30,848 bases of DNA from a virus. How positions within the stretch are numbered: the stretch's first letter is position 1; every line of letters begins with the position of its first letter. Below the pieces are notes generated by a model. It did no database searches. It was not told where the DNA came from and saw only the letters and a program-made list of their open reading frames with translations. Both the position numbers and the translations under genes were made by a program. Below are positions 23,630-30,222 of this stretch, one piece after another. The stretch is from positions 1 to 30,848 of IMG/VR virus record IMGVR_UViG_3300030106_004702. One strand, 5' to 3'.

Positions 23630-24096
23630 TAGTATCCTCTTTTCTTCCCTATGTCATGCAGTACCGACGCCATTTTCTTCACAGCATCTATCTTGCCTGA
23701 CAGTCTATTTATTCTAGCCTCAGCCGTTAGCTTTAATCTATTTAACTCTGCGGCTAAGGGGTTTTCTTTTATAGCAGAGTAGTAACGCATCTCCCATTTA
23801 GCGTACTGCCCTCCATAGTTGTCCATTTTATCTGCGACGATAAACCAGATGCTATCGCTACAAAATTCTACAACTGTCTTTTCTTTATTATGTAGGGTTT
23901 GTAGATATTCGGCATGTGAAAATAACACAAAGCTAAAAGAAAGCGCTTTTTCTTGACTCAATGATCTGATATCATCAGACTTCATTGACATAATTTCAGC
24001 GACTTCCTCATTCTTTTCAGCTAAGTCTATGTTTCTATCTTCTATCCAGTCATCGACTTTCTGTAGAAATTCATTTACTTTCTGCTCGTTAGTCAA
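23629..24096 (-). CDS. Unknown helical protein beside the nuclease and RecA genes
   Basis: 155 residues from the TTG at 24096, chosen because GGAGAG lies seven bases upstream and gives an 8-base overlap. An ATG at 24129 or 24126 without a Shine-Dalgarno would add 11 residues. The protein is almost all helix: EQKVNEFLQKVDDWIEDRN, then a helix with FSFVLFSHAEYLQTLHNKEK, a tryptophan/aromatic core (SIWFIVADKMDNYGGQYAKWEMRYY) and a C-terminal coiled coil. I recognise no family. It may be a recombination accessory, given its neighbours, but there is no direct sign. Confidence 0.55.
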   Translation of the reverse strand: MTNEQKVNEFLQKVDDWIEDRNIDLAEKNEEVAEIMSMKSDDIRSLSQEKALSFSFVLFSHAEYLQTLHNKEKTVVEFCSDSIWFIVADKMDNYGGQYAKWEMRYYSAIKENPLAAELNRLKLTAEARINRLSGKIDAVKKMASVLHDIGKKRGY

Positions 24097-24502
24097 ACTT
24101 TGCTCTCCATTGTTCTTCAGACTCATCATAATTTAGTTCAATCAAAGTCATATGGTTTAGTTTACACCAAGCTCTTTTATCTTTGTCTCTCGCTTGAGCT
24201 TTGAAAAAAGCCATCTTGTCTTTGTGAAAAAATGAATTAAACTTAAAGTGCTGTTCCCCGTGTACTTCTACGATCAAATCTCTATTAGGTACATATAGGT
24301 CAGCATACAAAAGCGTTCTCCTAGAACCTGTTTTAGTTCCCGGTAGTGTCACTTCCTCTAGTATTCTATCATAAGGATATACTTCTTTCAAGATGGATCT
24401 TGCTTTTTTATGCAAAGAAGATCTGTTTTTTTCATCTACTGAGGCTTGGCTTCTAGAGGGGTTCCACTTCCAAGTTTTACCATCAAGACCTTCTACGTGC
24501 AT
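24089..24502 (-). CDS. DUF559/Vsr-like PD-(D/E)XK nuclease
   Basis: 137 residues, ATG at 24502 in a TAATG junction with the RecA-like gene, with AAGGG upstream. The core is LLYADLYVPN with D68, DLIVEVHGEQHF with E79, then a long helix with DKDKRAWCKLNHMTLIEL. This is the layout of Vsr/DUF559-type nucleases, in which an E-V-x-G-x-x-H segment and a W-C/K helix complete the site. The first 40 residues are basic and could bind DNA. It is probably a DNA-processing nuclease that works with the recombinase. Confidence 0.7.
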   Translation of the reverse strand: MHVEGLDGKTWKWNPSRSQASVDEKNRSSLHKKARSILKEVYPYDRILEEVTLPGTKTGSRRTLLYADLYVPNRDLIVEVHGEQHFKFNSFFHKDKMAFFKAQARDKDKRAWCKLNHMTLIELNYDESEEQWRAKFD

Positions 24503-25566
24503 TAAAGCATACCCTTTATTTCATGCTCTAAGATAGTAACTACCTCTTCGTTACTTAGCAAGAAGTTGTACAGCTTTTCTTGCCCCTGAAACTTTACTGC
24601 TTTGAGAACAGCATCTACATTATCTGTGTCAACTTCAGGTTTAATTTTTTTGACAGTCTCTTTGTGGGCCAGCATAAACTCGCAAGTCAACCAAGCTCCC
24701 GCCTTAGCTATGAGTCCAATGTCCAATGCCAACATTACGAGCTCTTGTATCTTGTCGATTCCGTGCCCATATTTAATCCAGCTTTGGCACTCAGTTCCGG
24801 GAGATCCCATAGAAGAGCAGACAACTTTCCAGTTTACCGCCTGACCGACCTGAGTATCTGACTGAACCCAAGGAGTGATTGACTTCACTTCCATTCTAGT
24901 GTCTGCCTGATATTGAATTTTTCTCCCACAATCAGGCATTCTTGAGGCTCCATATCCAGAGGTGTTCGCAATGAAGTGGGTAATGATGATCAGTGTCGCC
25001 TTTTGGTTTGGGACTATTTGTCCCATTTTCTTGCAAAACACAGATAGAATTTTTGGTAGACCTGCGCGTCCGGGAGTCATGTCTCCATCCAGCTCTTTTT
25101 CGGGCATTAGAGAAGAAGTAGAATCAATAATACAGACACAACCTTCATTTTCTTTAGCGCTAACTAATTTGACTGCGATATCTAGAAAAGCCTCTGCGCT
25201 TAATGGTTCATCCTCAGAGTGAATGATCTGCATCTTTTCTTTGTCAAGACCATCTACACCAAGTAGGTTCATTTCTTTTAGCCTACCCTCTGCGTCTAGG
25301 TATATAATAGGTCTTCCATCCTTTTGGCAGTTTGCTGCGATCTGTAACGCTGTTGTAGTCTTGCCGCATTTAGGATCTCCGGTAAGAATAACCCAAGAAC
25401 CTTCTTTAATCCCACCATTTAACGCTAAGTCAATAGAGGGGCTGACACTAATGACTTTATAGTCTTTTCGCCTTTCTAAAACTTGGTTTCCGGTAGAGAT
25501 TACATTGCCATATTTTTTTACAATTTCTTTTACAAACGACGGATCGTCTTTCTTAACTCTCGGCAT
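24502..25566 (-). CDS. RecA/UvsX-like recombinase
   Basis: 354 residues, ATG at 25566 with AAGGA upstream. The RecA fold is clear: ISVSPSIDLALNGGIKEGS at 39-57, Walker A GDPKCGKTT at 63-71, PIIYLDAEGR near 90 with the catalytic-type glutamate, Walker B GCVCIIDSTSSL near 143, and the TLIIITHFIANT strand (L2-like) near 190. The length is near RecA, and the N-terminal helix is short. Compared with RecA the sequence around the ATP site is divergent. It would form filaments on single-stranded DNA for recombination-dependent replication, alongside SSB and the nucleases here. Confidence 0.85.
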   Translation of the reverse strand: MPRVKKDDPSFVKEIVKKYGNVISTGNQVLERRKDYKVISVSPSIDLALNGGIKEGSWVILTGDPKCGKTTTALQIAANCQKDGRPIIYLDAEGRLKEMNLLGVDGLDKEKMQIIHSEDEPLSAEAFLDIAVKLVSAKENEGCVCIIDSTSSLMPEKELDGDMTPGRAGLPKILSVFCKKMGQIVPNQKATLIIITHFIANTSGYGASRMPDCGRKIQYQADTRMEVKSITPWVQSDTQVGQAVNWKVVCSSMGSPGTECQSWIKYGHGIDKIQELVMLALDIGLIAKAGAWLTCEFMLAHKETVKKIKPEVDTDNVDAVLKAVKFQGQEKLYNFLLSNEEVVTILEHEIKGML

Positions 25567-25987
25567 CTTTATTCCTTAACTTTGAAAAAAGTGTTTTAGA
25601 TCCAAACGGTTTTCTTGGCTTTGCATTTGGATCTGATTTCTTAATATTTAACTTTGTTTTCGCAACAGTTGTTTCTTTGACACTGTGGTTAGAGATTTCT
25701 TCTTTAACCCAGTTTGGCAAGGCAGAATATACTCTTTTGTTTTTATTTATTATATAATCGTAAACCCTCTTCTCTCCAAATTCAGATATGAGTTTGTTAC
25801 ATCTCTGTACCTGTCTGGTGTATTGAGCTTTTTGCGTTTTCGACCAGAACTTGTAGGCTAGAGATCCCTTGTTGTCTTTCTCTGCCTTCCTTTGGACGAG
25901 TATCTCGGCTATGTATTGTGCAGTGGTACAGTACTCACCCGTTGAGGGTGATTTGAACCTGCTCACTTTGCTTCTTTTCTGAGCCAT
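25553..25987 (-). CDS. Basic unknown protein upstream of the RecA-like gene
   Basis: 144 residues from the ATG at 25987, overlapping the previous gene by 53 bases. A GTG at 25966 is an alternative. The N-terminus has GEYCTTAQYIAEILVQRKAEK. The centre reads KFWSKTQKAQYTRQVQRCNKLI, then FGEKRVYDYIINK and PNWVKEEI, a layout seen in other phage hypotheticals that precede recombination genes. The last 40 residues are very basic (KPRKPFGSKTLFSKLRNK). Nucleic-acid binding is likely. It is not a UvsY I can recognise. Confidence 0.6.
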   Translation of the reverse strand: MAQKRSKVSRFKSPSTGEYCTTAQYIAEILVQRKAEKDNKGSLAYKFWSKTQKAQYTRQVQRCNKLISEFGEKRVYDYIINKNKRVYSALPNWVKEEISNHSVKETTVAKTKLNIKKSDPNAKPRKPFGSKTLFSKLRNKDAES

Positions 25988-26444
25988 CTTTCCAGATCAT
26001 ATAAGATAAATTTTCTTGAGTAGTTTTTCTAACTTGGGCAAAGTCTACAAATGAACACTCAGGCCAGCTGTATTTTTTGATTTCTACATGTTGAAGATCA
26101 TCCTTTAATATACCAAAAGTCATATGTTGATATGATGGGCCATCTCCAGTGTTCATGTCGATGTCTTTTGAAAAGCCTCTAAGTATGAAGAATCCGTCTA
26201 GACCATTCTCATCCTCGAAAACAATCTCTTCTGGAGCGCCCATAACTATTACCTGAGCTTTACATACACACCTGCCGTTTTCTTCGCAATATTCTTGCAG
26301 TCTAAGCCAAGGACTTTCTTCTACTCCCGGACGTTCATAGTCTCCCCAAACAATCGTGTCATCGTCAAGAGTACATTTCCAAGTCATAGAAATGTCCTCC
26401 ATGATTAGCTTTCTAATGTGGTTATCTCTTTGAGTGCATATCAT
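25935..26444 (-). CDS. Unknown acidic protein
   Basis: 169 residues. The ATG at 26444 is chosen because AAAGGAG lies six bases ahead. A longer frame to 26528 lies inside the gene upstream. The protein is mostly beta: MTWKCTLDDDTIVWGDYERP, then CVCKAQVIVMGAPEEIVFED, GFFILRGFSKDI and HVEIKKYSWPE. The repeated strand-turn pattern suggests a small beta domain. I recognise no motif. It lies between an HTH-like protein and the basic protein before RecA. Confidence 0.55.
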   Translation of the reverse strand: MICTQRDNHIRKLIMEDISMTWKCTLDDDTIVWGDYERPGVEESPWLRLQEYCEENGRCVCKAQVIVMGAPEEIVFEDENGLDGFFILRGFSKDIDMNTGDGPSYQHMTFGILKDDLQHVEIKKYSWPECSFVDFAQVRKTTQENLSYMIWKDGSEKKQSEQVQITLNG

Positions 26445-26445
26445 C

Positions 26446-26769
26446 TTAGTCTCCTTTGATTTTATGAATAACTCCCCTATATCTTGCAGGGGTAGGATCT
26501 TCCTTTGGGGGCTCTTTCTTGTATTCATCAGCTCTCATGGAAGCGCTCTCCGTCATAGTGACAACTCCGTACTTTTTGTTTCTGGCCATTAAATCTCCAG
26601 ACGTAGGAGCTTGTGGTGCAGCCTCTTCCTGCTGCTCAAGCGAATCAGAAAATTTCTTGACAGAAGCTTCCGACCTATCAAGCTGTTCCGCCAACTCTTC
26701 TGTGGGCAGATGTTGATTATCTGTGATATATTTTTTTTCATCTTTGGACAGTGGACCTTTTTTAGCCAT
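26446..26769 (-). CDS. Small protein with N-terminal HTH-like segment
   Basis: 107 residues, ATG at 26769 with GGAG eight bases upstream. Residues 7-40 read KDEKKYITDNQHLPTEELAE, then QLDRSEASVKKF: a helix, a loop, and a recognition-helix-like segment, as in planctomycete and phage HTH proteins that choose targets by a leucine/glutamate-rich hairpin. After a Q/E/P-rich linker, a second conserved-looking part (MARNKKYGVVTMTESASMR) leads to a basic end. It may be a DNA-binding regulator. The assignment is by pattern only. Confidence 0.55.
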   Translation of the reverse strand: MAKKGPLSKDEKKYITDNQHLPTEELAEQLDRSEASVKKFSDSLEQQEEAAPQAPTSGDLMARNKKYGVVTMTESASMRADEYKKEPPKEDPTPARYRGVIHKIKGD

Positions 26770-26770
26770 G

Positions 26771-27106
26771 TTAAATCTCCATCATTAAACGTCTTGCTCT
26801 AGTAAAGAAAATTCTATCTTCACTAGATATATAATCAATATAATGGTTAAATACACTCTCTTTAACCTTCTTAAAGGAAAAGTATGGCCTGCCTTGCTTG
26901 CCTTTATCTGCTCCAAACGGGTCAAATAAATCTCCTCTTCCGTATAACACATAATATGTATAGCTGTCACCAGCAATTACCTTCTTGGCGAAAGCATTTT
27001 TCTCTTTATCAGGAACGCTACCTAGAGTCCCGAAAAGTTGTATCTCCGTCTTAGGTGGCTGAGGTATATCCAAGCCATCTAAATTTTCATTCTCCCATCT
27101 AGCCAT
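26771..27106 (-). CDS. Unknown protein, strand-rich
   Basis: 111 residues. The ATG at 27106 is chosen because GGAGAGAG lies upstream of it. A longer frame to 27172 lies inside the neighbour. The order of segments is a polar N-terminus (ENLDGLDIPQPPKTEIQLFG), then VIAGDSYTYYVLYGRGDLFDPFGADKG and a basic end with FNHYIDYISSEDRIFFTRARRL. No motif is recognised. It overlaps the next gene by 8 bases, so its translation is probably coupled. Confidence 0.5.
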   Translation of the reverse strand: MARWENENLDGLDIPQPPKTEIQLFGTLGSVPDKEKNAFAKKVIAGDSYTYYVLYGRGDLFDPFGADKGKQGRPYFSFKKVKESVFNHYIDYISSEDRIFFTRARRLMMEI

Positions 27107-27326
27107 TAACTCTCTCCAATTTATCTTTAATCTTGCGTATGCAGTCGGCCCTGTTAAGACCTTCAACTGCAATGACTGCTTTATTATTTATTCCATGTTT
27201 TTGAATTACATCTTTAGAAACAGGCATCGGATACAATGTTCCATCGGACATCACTTCATGTATCCGTATATCAAATGTGACTATTGCTTTGTGAGGGCTT
27301 TCAGCTCTATTGTTCTTGCTAGACAT
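27099..27326 (-). CDS. Small unknown protein
   Basis: 75 residues from the ATG at 27326, with AAGGG ahead and an 8-base overlap with the FmdB gene. The frame could also start two codons earlier. The sequence contains a strand KAIVTFDIRIHEV, a turn MSDGTLYPMPVS, a helix DVIQKHGINNKAVIAVEGLNR and a basic end DCIRKIKDKLERV. This looks like one compact alpha/beta domain. I recognise no family. It sits in the run of short genes between RecA and PhoH. Confidence 0.5.
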   Translation of the reverse strand: MSSKNNRAESPHKAIVTFDIRIHEVMSDGTLYPMPVSKDVIQKHGINNKAVIAVEGLNRADCIRKIKDKLERVNG

Positions 27327-27666
27327 TATCACCCTTCTCTATATATCTTTTCTTTTCTTGTGCTGTCATCTTGTTGATTTTATTTCTGAACCTGTTTACT
27401 TCTTTATCTTTAATATGCTTGTCCATATTATCAGCCTTCATCTTGTCTTGAAGCTCATAATTTCCCATTTTTTGAGTATTTCTATCTGCAAGATGTTGCA
27501 CAGTCGTAGGATCGCCTTTTACGAAAGCGTTAGGCGCTTGTAGAATGACCCGCCTGTATTCCTCTAGCCCACACTCAGGGCACTTTGTCAGGGGTCTATC
27601 GGAAAATTTTTGGAATATCTCTTCGGAAAAGCCGCAGCTACGACATTCGTAATCATAAGTTGGCAT
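27319..27666 (-). CDS. FmdB-family zinc-ribbon protein
   Basis: 115 residues, ATG at 27666 with AGGAG 7 bases ahead. The first 40 residues are a typical FmdB ribbon: MPTYDYECRSCGFSEEIFQK with C8 and C11, then LTKCPECGLEEYRRVI with C29 and C32. The long C-terminal helix (about 75-110) is charged and may dimerise. FmdB ribbons are common small regulators in bacteria and occur in phages. A role in transcription or RNA binding is likely but not proven. A candidate promoter lies before it. Confidence 0.8.
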   Translation of the reverse strand: MPTYDYECRSCGFSEEIFQKFSDRPLTKCPECGLEEYRRVILQAPNAFVKGDPTTVQHLADRNTQKMGNYELQDKMKADNMDKHIKDKEVNRFRNKINKMTAQEKKRYIEKGDNV

Positions 27667-27692
27667 GTAAAACTCCTGTAAATAAGTCTATG

Positions 27693-27722
27693 ATATTATA
27701 GAATTACCTATCGAGTTTGACA
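27693..27722 (-). promoter_or_regulatory. Candidate promoter upstream of the FmdB gene
   Basis: On the minus strand the pattern TGTC (27722-27719), 18 bases, TATAATAT (27700-27693) matches the one before ssb exactly in both boxes and spacing. The TATAATAT box lies about 26 bases before the ATG, and the upstream box is in the end of the membrane-protein gene. Two other TATAATAT copies I found, inside genes (4991-4998, 8923-8930), lack TGTC at this distance. The evidence is pattern only, and the copies could be chance. Confidence 0.3.
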
Positions 27723-28027
27723 TCTATTTTCTTCAAATTTTCTGAGAATTGTTGCAATGTGCTTATGGTTGTTTCTCTAGCTACTTTCTCTGCGGCCTCA
27801 GTAGCGTAAGCCTCGACTTCTATTGGCAGTTCATCAGAAAGCGCCTGAAGAAATGCCTCAAACTTCATAGCTGTATCAGTCTGGATCGTATGTCCATGAT
27901 AAACTCCATCTTCCACAATTCTAAGCCTTTTCTCTAATTGATAGCTATTATATTCAGCCCTAACTCCTATAACTAAAATAGCAGCTAAAAAGATCCCTCT
28001 AAAAATATTTGACTGGTTCATCGTCAT
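27704..28027 (-). CDS. Small membrane-anchored protein after PhoH
   Basis: 107 residues from the ATG at 28027. An ATG two codons later is an alternative. Residues 8-24 (IFRGIFLAAILVIGVRA) form a probable membrane helix or uncleaved signal. The rest is mostly helix and acidic, with AMKFEAFLQALSDELPIEVEAYATEAAEKVARE and a final LQQFSENLKKIDVKL. I recognise no family. Position and size resemble phage inner-membrane proteins. The start overlaps the end of the phoH gene by 29 bases. Confidence 0.55.
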   Translation of the reverse strand: MTMNQSNIFRGIFLAAILVIGVRAEYNSYQLEKRLRIVEDGVYHGHTIQTDTAMKFEAFLQALSDELPIEVEAYATEAAEKVARETTISTLQQFSENLKKIDVKLDR

Positions 28028-28697
28028 CTTCTTTCTTGTTTAATCTTATAAGAATTTTGGAGACAATATCGCTTCGCACGATATCGCTATAGTCAAGCTC
28101 ACAAACTCCTACACCGGAGACATCAACTAATTTTTCCATACAGGTGTGCAAACCTCCTTGTTGCTTACCTAAGTCGGATTGCCTTAAGTCTCCATTTATC
28201 ACAGCTTTGGATTCTTTACCAATTCTAGTAATAAACATCTTGATTTGCTCAAACGTAGCGTTCTGTGCTTCATCAAGGATCATAAAGCAATTATGAAAGT
28301 TTCGCCCCCTCATATATTCCAAGGGGCAAAGTTCAATAATGTTTTTATTCCTATACGCCTCGACGGTATTCTTGGTAAGATACTGGTTCATTTCTTCTAG
28401 TATAGGTATTAAGTACGGGTTAATCTTTTCGACTAAAGTTCCCGGAAGATGTCCTAGACCTCTACCCGATTCTACAACAGGTCTAGTGATAATGATTTTA
28501 TCTACCTTCTTCTCGATTAAATATTCACATGCCATTCCCACAGATACACTGGTTTTTCCTGAACCTGCTGGCCCTGAGCAGAATGTCACATCAGACTTGT
28601 GGATATGACCCATATAGTCTTCTTGATTTCTAGTCTTTGGTCGTAGTATCTTTCGGCGCTGTCTAGTTGCGGGCTTCTTCTTTGATTGTCTTGCCAT
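27999..28697 (-). CDS. phoH: PhoH-like ATPase
   Basis: 232 residues, ATG at 28697 in a TAATG junction. No clear Shine-Dalgarno, so translation may depend on the upstream gene. The PhoH set is complete: a basic leader, FCSGPAGSGKTSVSVG with Walker A at 42-50, IIITRPVVESGRGLGHLPG, a helix with EKINPYL, CFMILDEAQNAT with Walker B near 138-148, and INGDLRQSDLG near 163. It lacks the PIN domain of longer relatives. PhoH is frequent in marine phages, with no settled role. RNA-linked helicase activity has been suggested for the family. Confidence 0.9.
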   Translation of the reverse strand: MARQSKKKPATRQRRKILRPKTRNQEDYMGHIHKSDVTFCSGPAGSGKTSVSVGMACEYLIEKKVDKIIITRPVVESGRGLGHLPGTLVEKINPYLIPILEEMNQYLTKNTVEAYRNKNIIELCPLEYMRGRNFHNCFMILDEAQNATFEQIKMFITRIGKESKAVINGDLRQSDLGKQQGGLHTCMEKLVDVSGVGVCELDYSDIVRSDIVSKILIRLNKKEDDDEPVKYF

Positions 28698-28993
28698 TAA
28701 TTGTTCTCTACTGTTATAGTTTTAATTTCTGAATCTTGACACATTGGACACATCGGCTGAGAGCCGGGCTCATGTATCCCGAGTTGGTGATGAGTCATGA
28801 GGATTGCTTGCATTATCTGTGAATCCCTAAGTCTCGCATGTAAGGGTAATTCCATTAGGTCTTTCCCTATAGGGATTTCAACTTGTATTGCTGGGTCCTT
28901 ATCCATTATATGTTTGAACATATAGAAAGAGCCCGCTAAATTCAGCAAAGATAGTGAAAAAAGCACGTAAACTGCGTTCTTATAGAATTTCAT
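28697..28993 (-). CDS. Small membrane-anchored protein with CPMC motif
   Basis: 98 residues from the ATG at 28993, chosen over a TTG in-frame at 29005. No strong Shine-Dalgarno. Residues 5-25 (KNAVYVLFSLSLLNLAGSFYMF) form one membrane helix. The outer or inner part has VEIPIGKDLMEL and a helix with MQAILMTHHQLG. The end has a CPMC pair (QPMCPMCQD) with two histidines not far before, which could bind a metal. It lies between the DUF1501 gene and phoH. No family is recognised. Confidence 0.5.
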   Translation of the reverse strand: MKFYKNAVYVLFSLSLLNLAGSFYMFKHIMDKDPAIQVEIPIGKDLMELPLHARLRDSQIMQAILMTHHQLGIHEPGSQPMCPMCQDSEIKTITVENN

Positions 28994-28997
28994 TATA

Positions 28998-30212
28998 TTA
29001 ACCAAACAGTTCGGTTATAACCTTACCAGAGTTGGCGATCTTCATAGGTCTACCACTGTTGCTAGTAAACGTAGTGCCCAAAGAAATACCTAATGCCTTA
29101 CATACAGAAGCCATAACATCCTGAGATGAATGTGGTTCTGTTTCAACACGAGTACCATCTGAGTTTGTTTCGCCAATAGCGATGCCGCCATTCATTCCGG
29201 CTCCACCAACGACAACACTCCAGCTTCGTGCCCAGTGGTCACGACCAGCATTACCGTTAATTCGAGGAGTTCGACTGAACTCACCCATCCAAATAATCGC
29301 TGTGTCTTGTAGTAACCCACGCTGTTCTAAGTCTTCATACAGCGCGCTCATGCCTTGATCTAACATGGGCAATTTCGTATCTCTCAAAGTAGGAAAAATA
29401 TTTTGATGATTATCCCAACCACCTAGATTAACTTCGATAAAAGGTACGCCAGCTTCTACTAAGCGTCTAGCCATTAAGCATCCCTTACCAAAATTATTAT
29501 CTCCATATCTCTCTTTCACATCTTCAGGCTCGCTAGCCACTTTCAGTGCGTCCATCTGTGAACTTGTTAAGACATTGAATGTTTCCTTGAGGATCGCCTG
29601 ATGTTCTTTTGCTAGTGATCCTCGCCTTTGATTTATAAAATTATTTTCAATAGCATCCAAAGCGTAGGCTCTCTGATAAAATCTTTGGTCTATTTTCATA
29701 TCTAGATTTCTAATTCTGCCATCGCTATTTACAGAAAAGGGATTGTATTTAGCTCCAAGAAAACCAGCTCCCATACTACCTCCTCCTACGGATATAAACT
29801 GAGGAATTGCGATGTCTTCTCTTTTTAACTGATGAGATATTACAGATCCATAGCTTGGATGGTCAATAGATGGATTAGGCACATAGCCGGTATGCATGTA
29901 ATATCGTCCTCGCATATGATCGGCTTCACGAGTGCTCATACTGCGAATGATTGCAGCGTTATGCATTTGTTTGGCCATTAAAGGCATATGCTCACTAATC
30001 TGAACGTCGCCACTGGTGGCAATAGGACGAAAAGGCCCTCCGGTTGGAGCACCGGATTTTAAGTCCCAGATGTCCATCGTGGAAGGCCCACCCCCCATCC
30101 ATAATAAGATAGCTGATTTACCATTCTTTTTTAACTGGTTTTCATTTGCCTTAACTGTCTCCGCTAGAGACAAAGCACTCATTACAGATGTTAAAAATGT
30201 ACGCCTTTTCAT
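28998..30212 (-). CDS. DUF1501 protein (alkaline-phosphatase-like superfamily)
   Basis: 404 residues, ATG at 30212 with AAGGA seven bases upstream. It begins MKRRTFLTSV like a twin-arginine signal, but the following hydrophobic stretch is short (SVMSALSLAE), so export is doubtful. The DUF1501 order is intact: LLWMGGGPSTMDIWDLKSG near 36, AAIIRSMSTREADHMRGRYY near 87, SYGSVISHQL, FISVGGGSMG, then FIEVNLGGWDNHQNIF near 258 and IIWMGEFSRTPRINGNAGRDHW near 306, ending VCKALGISLGTTF. The family lies in the alkaline phosphatase/sulfatase-like group and is most abundant in Planctomycetota, usually beside DUF1549/DUF1553 genes, which are absent here. I read it as host-derived, possibly a surface-related enzyme. 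It looks richer in G and C than the replication genes. Confidence 0.88.
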   Translation of the reverse strand: MKRRTFLTSVMSALSLAETVKANENQLKKNGKSAILLWMGGGPSTMDIWDLKSGAPTGGPFRPIATSGDVQISEHMPLMAKQMHNAAIIRSMSTREADHMRGRYYMHTGYVPNPSIDHPSYGSVISHQLKREDIAIPQFISVGGGSMGAGFLGAKYNPFSVNSDGRIRNLDMKIDQRFYQRAYALDAIENNFINQRRGSLAKEHQAILKETFNVLTSSQMDALKVASEPEDVKERYGDNNFGKGCLMARRLVEAGVPFIEVNLGGWDNHQNIFPTLRDTKLPMLDQGMSALYEDLEQRGLLQDTAIIWMGEFSRTPRINGNAGRDHWARSWSVVVGGAGMNGGIAIGETNSDGTRVETEPHSSQDVMASVCKALGISLGTTFTSNSGRPMKIANSGKVITELFG

Positions 30213-30222
30213 AATTTTATCC

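Noticed and set aside
27667-27703. A terminator in the gap between the membrane-protein gene and the FmdB gene
   Set aside because: The only inverted repeat seen is a 4-base CTAT/ATAG pair with no following T-run, which is too weak.
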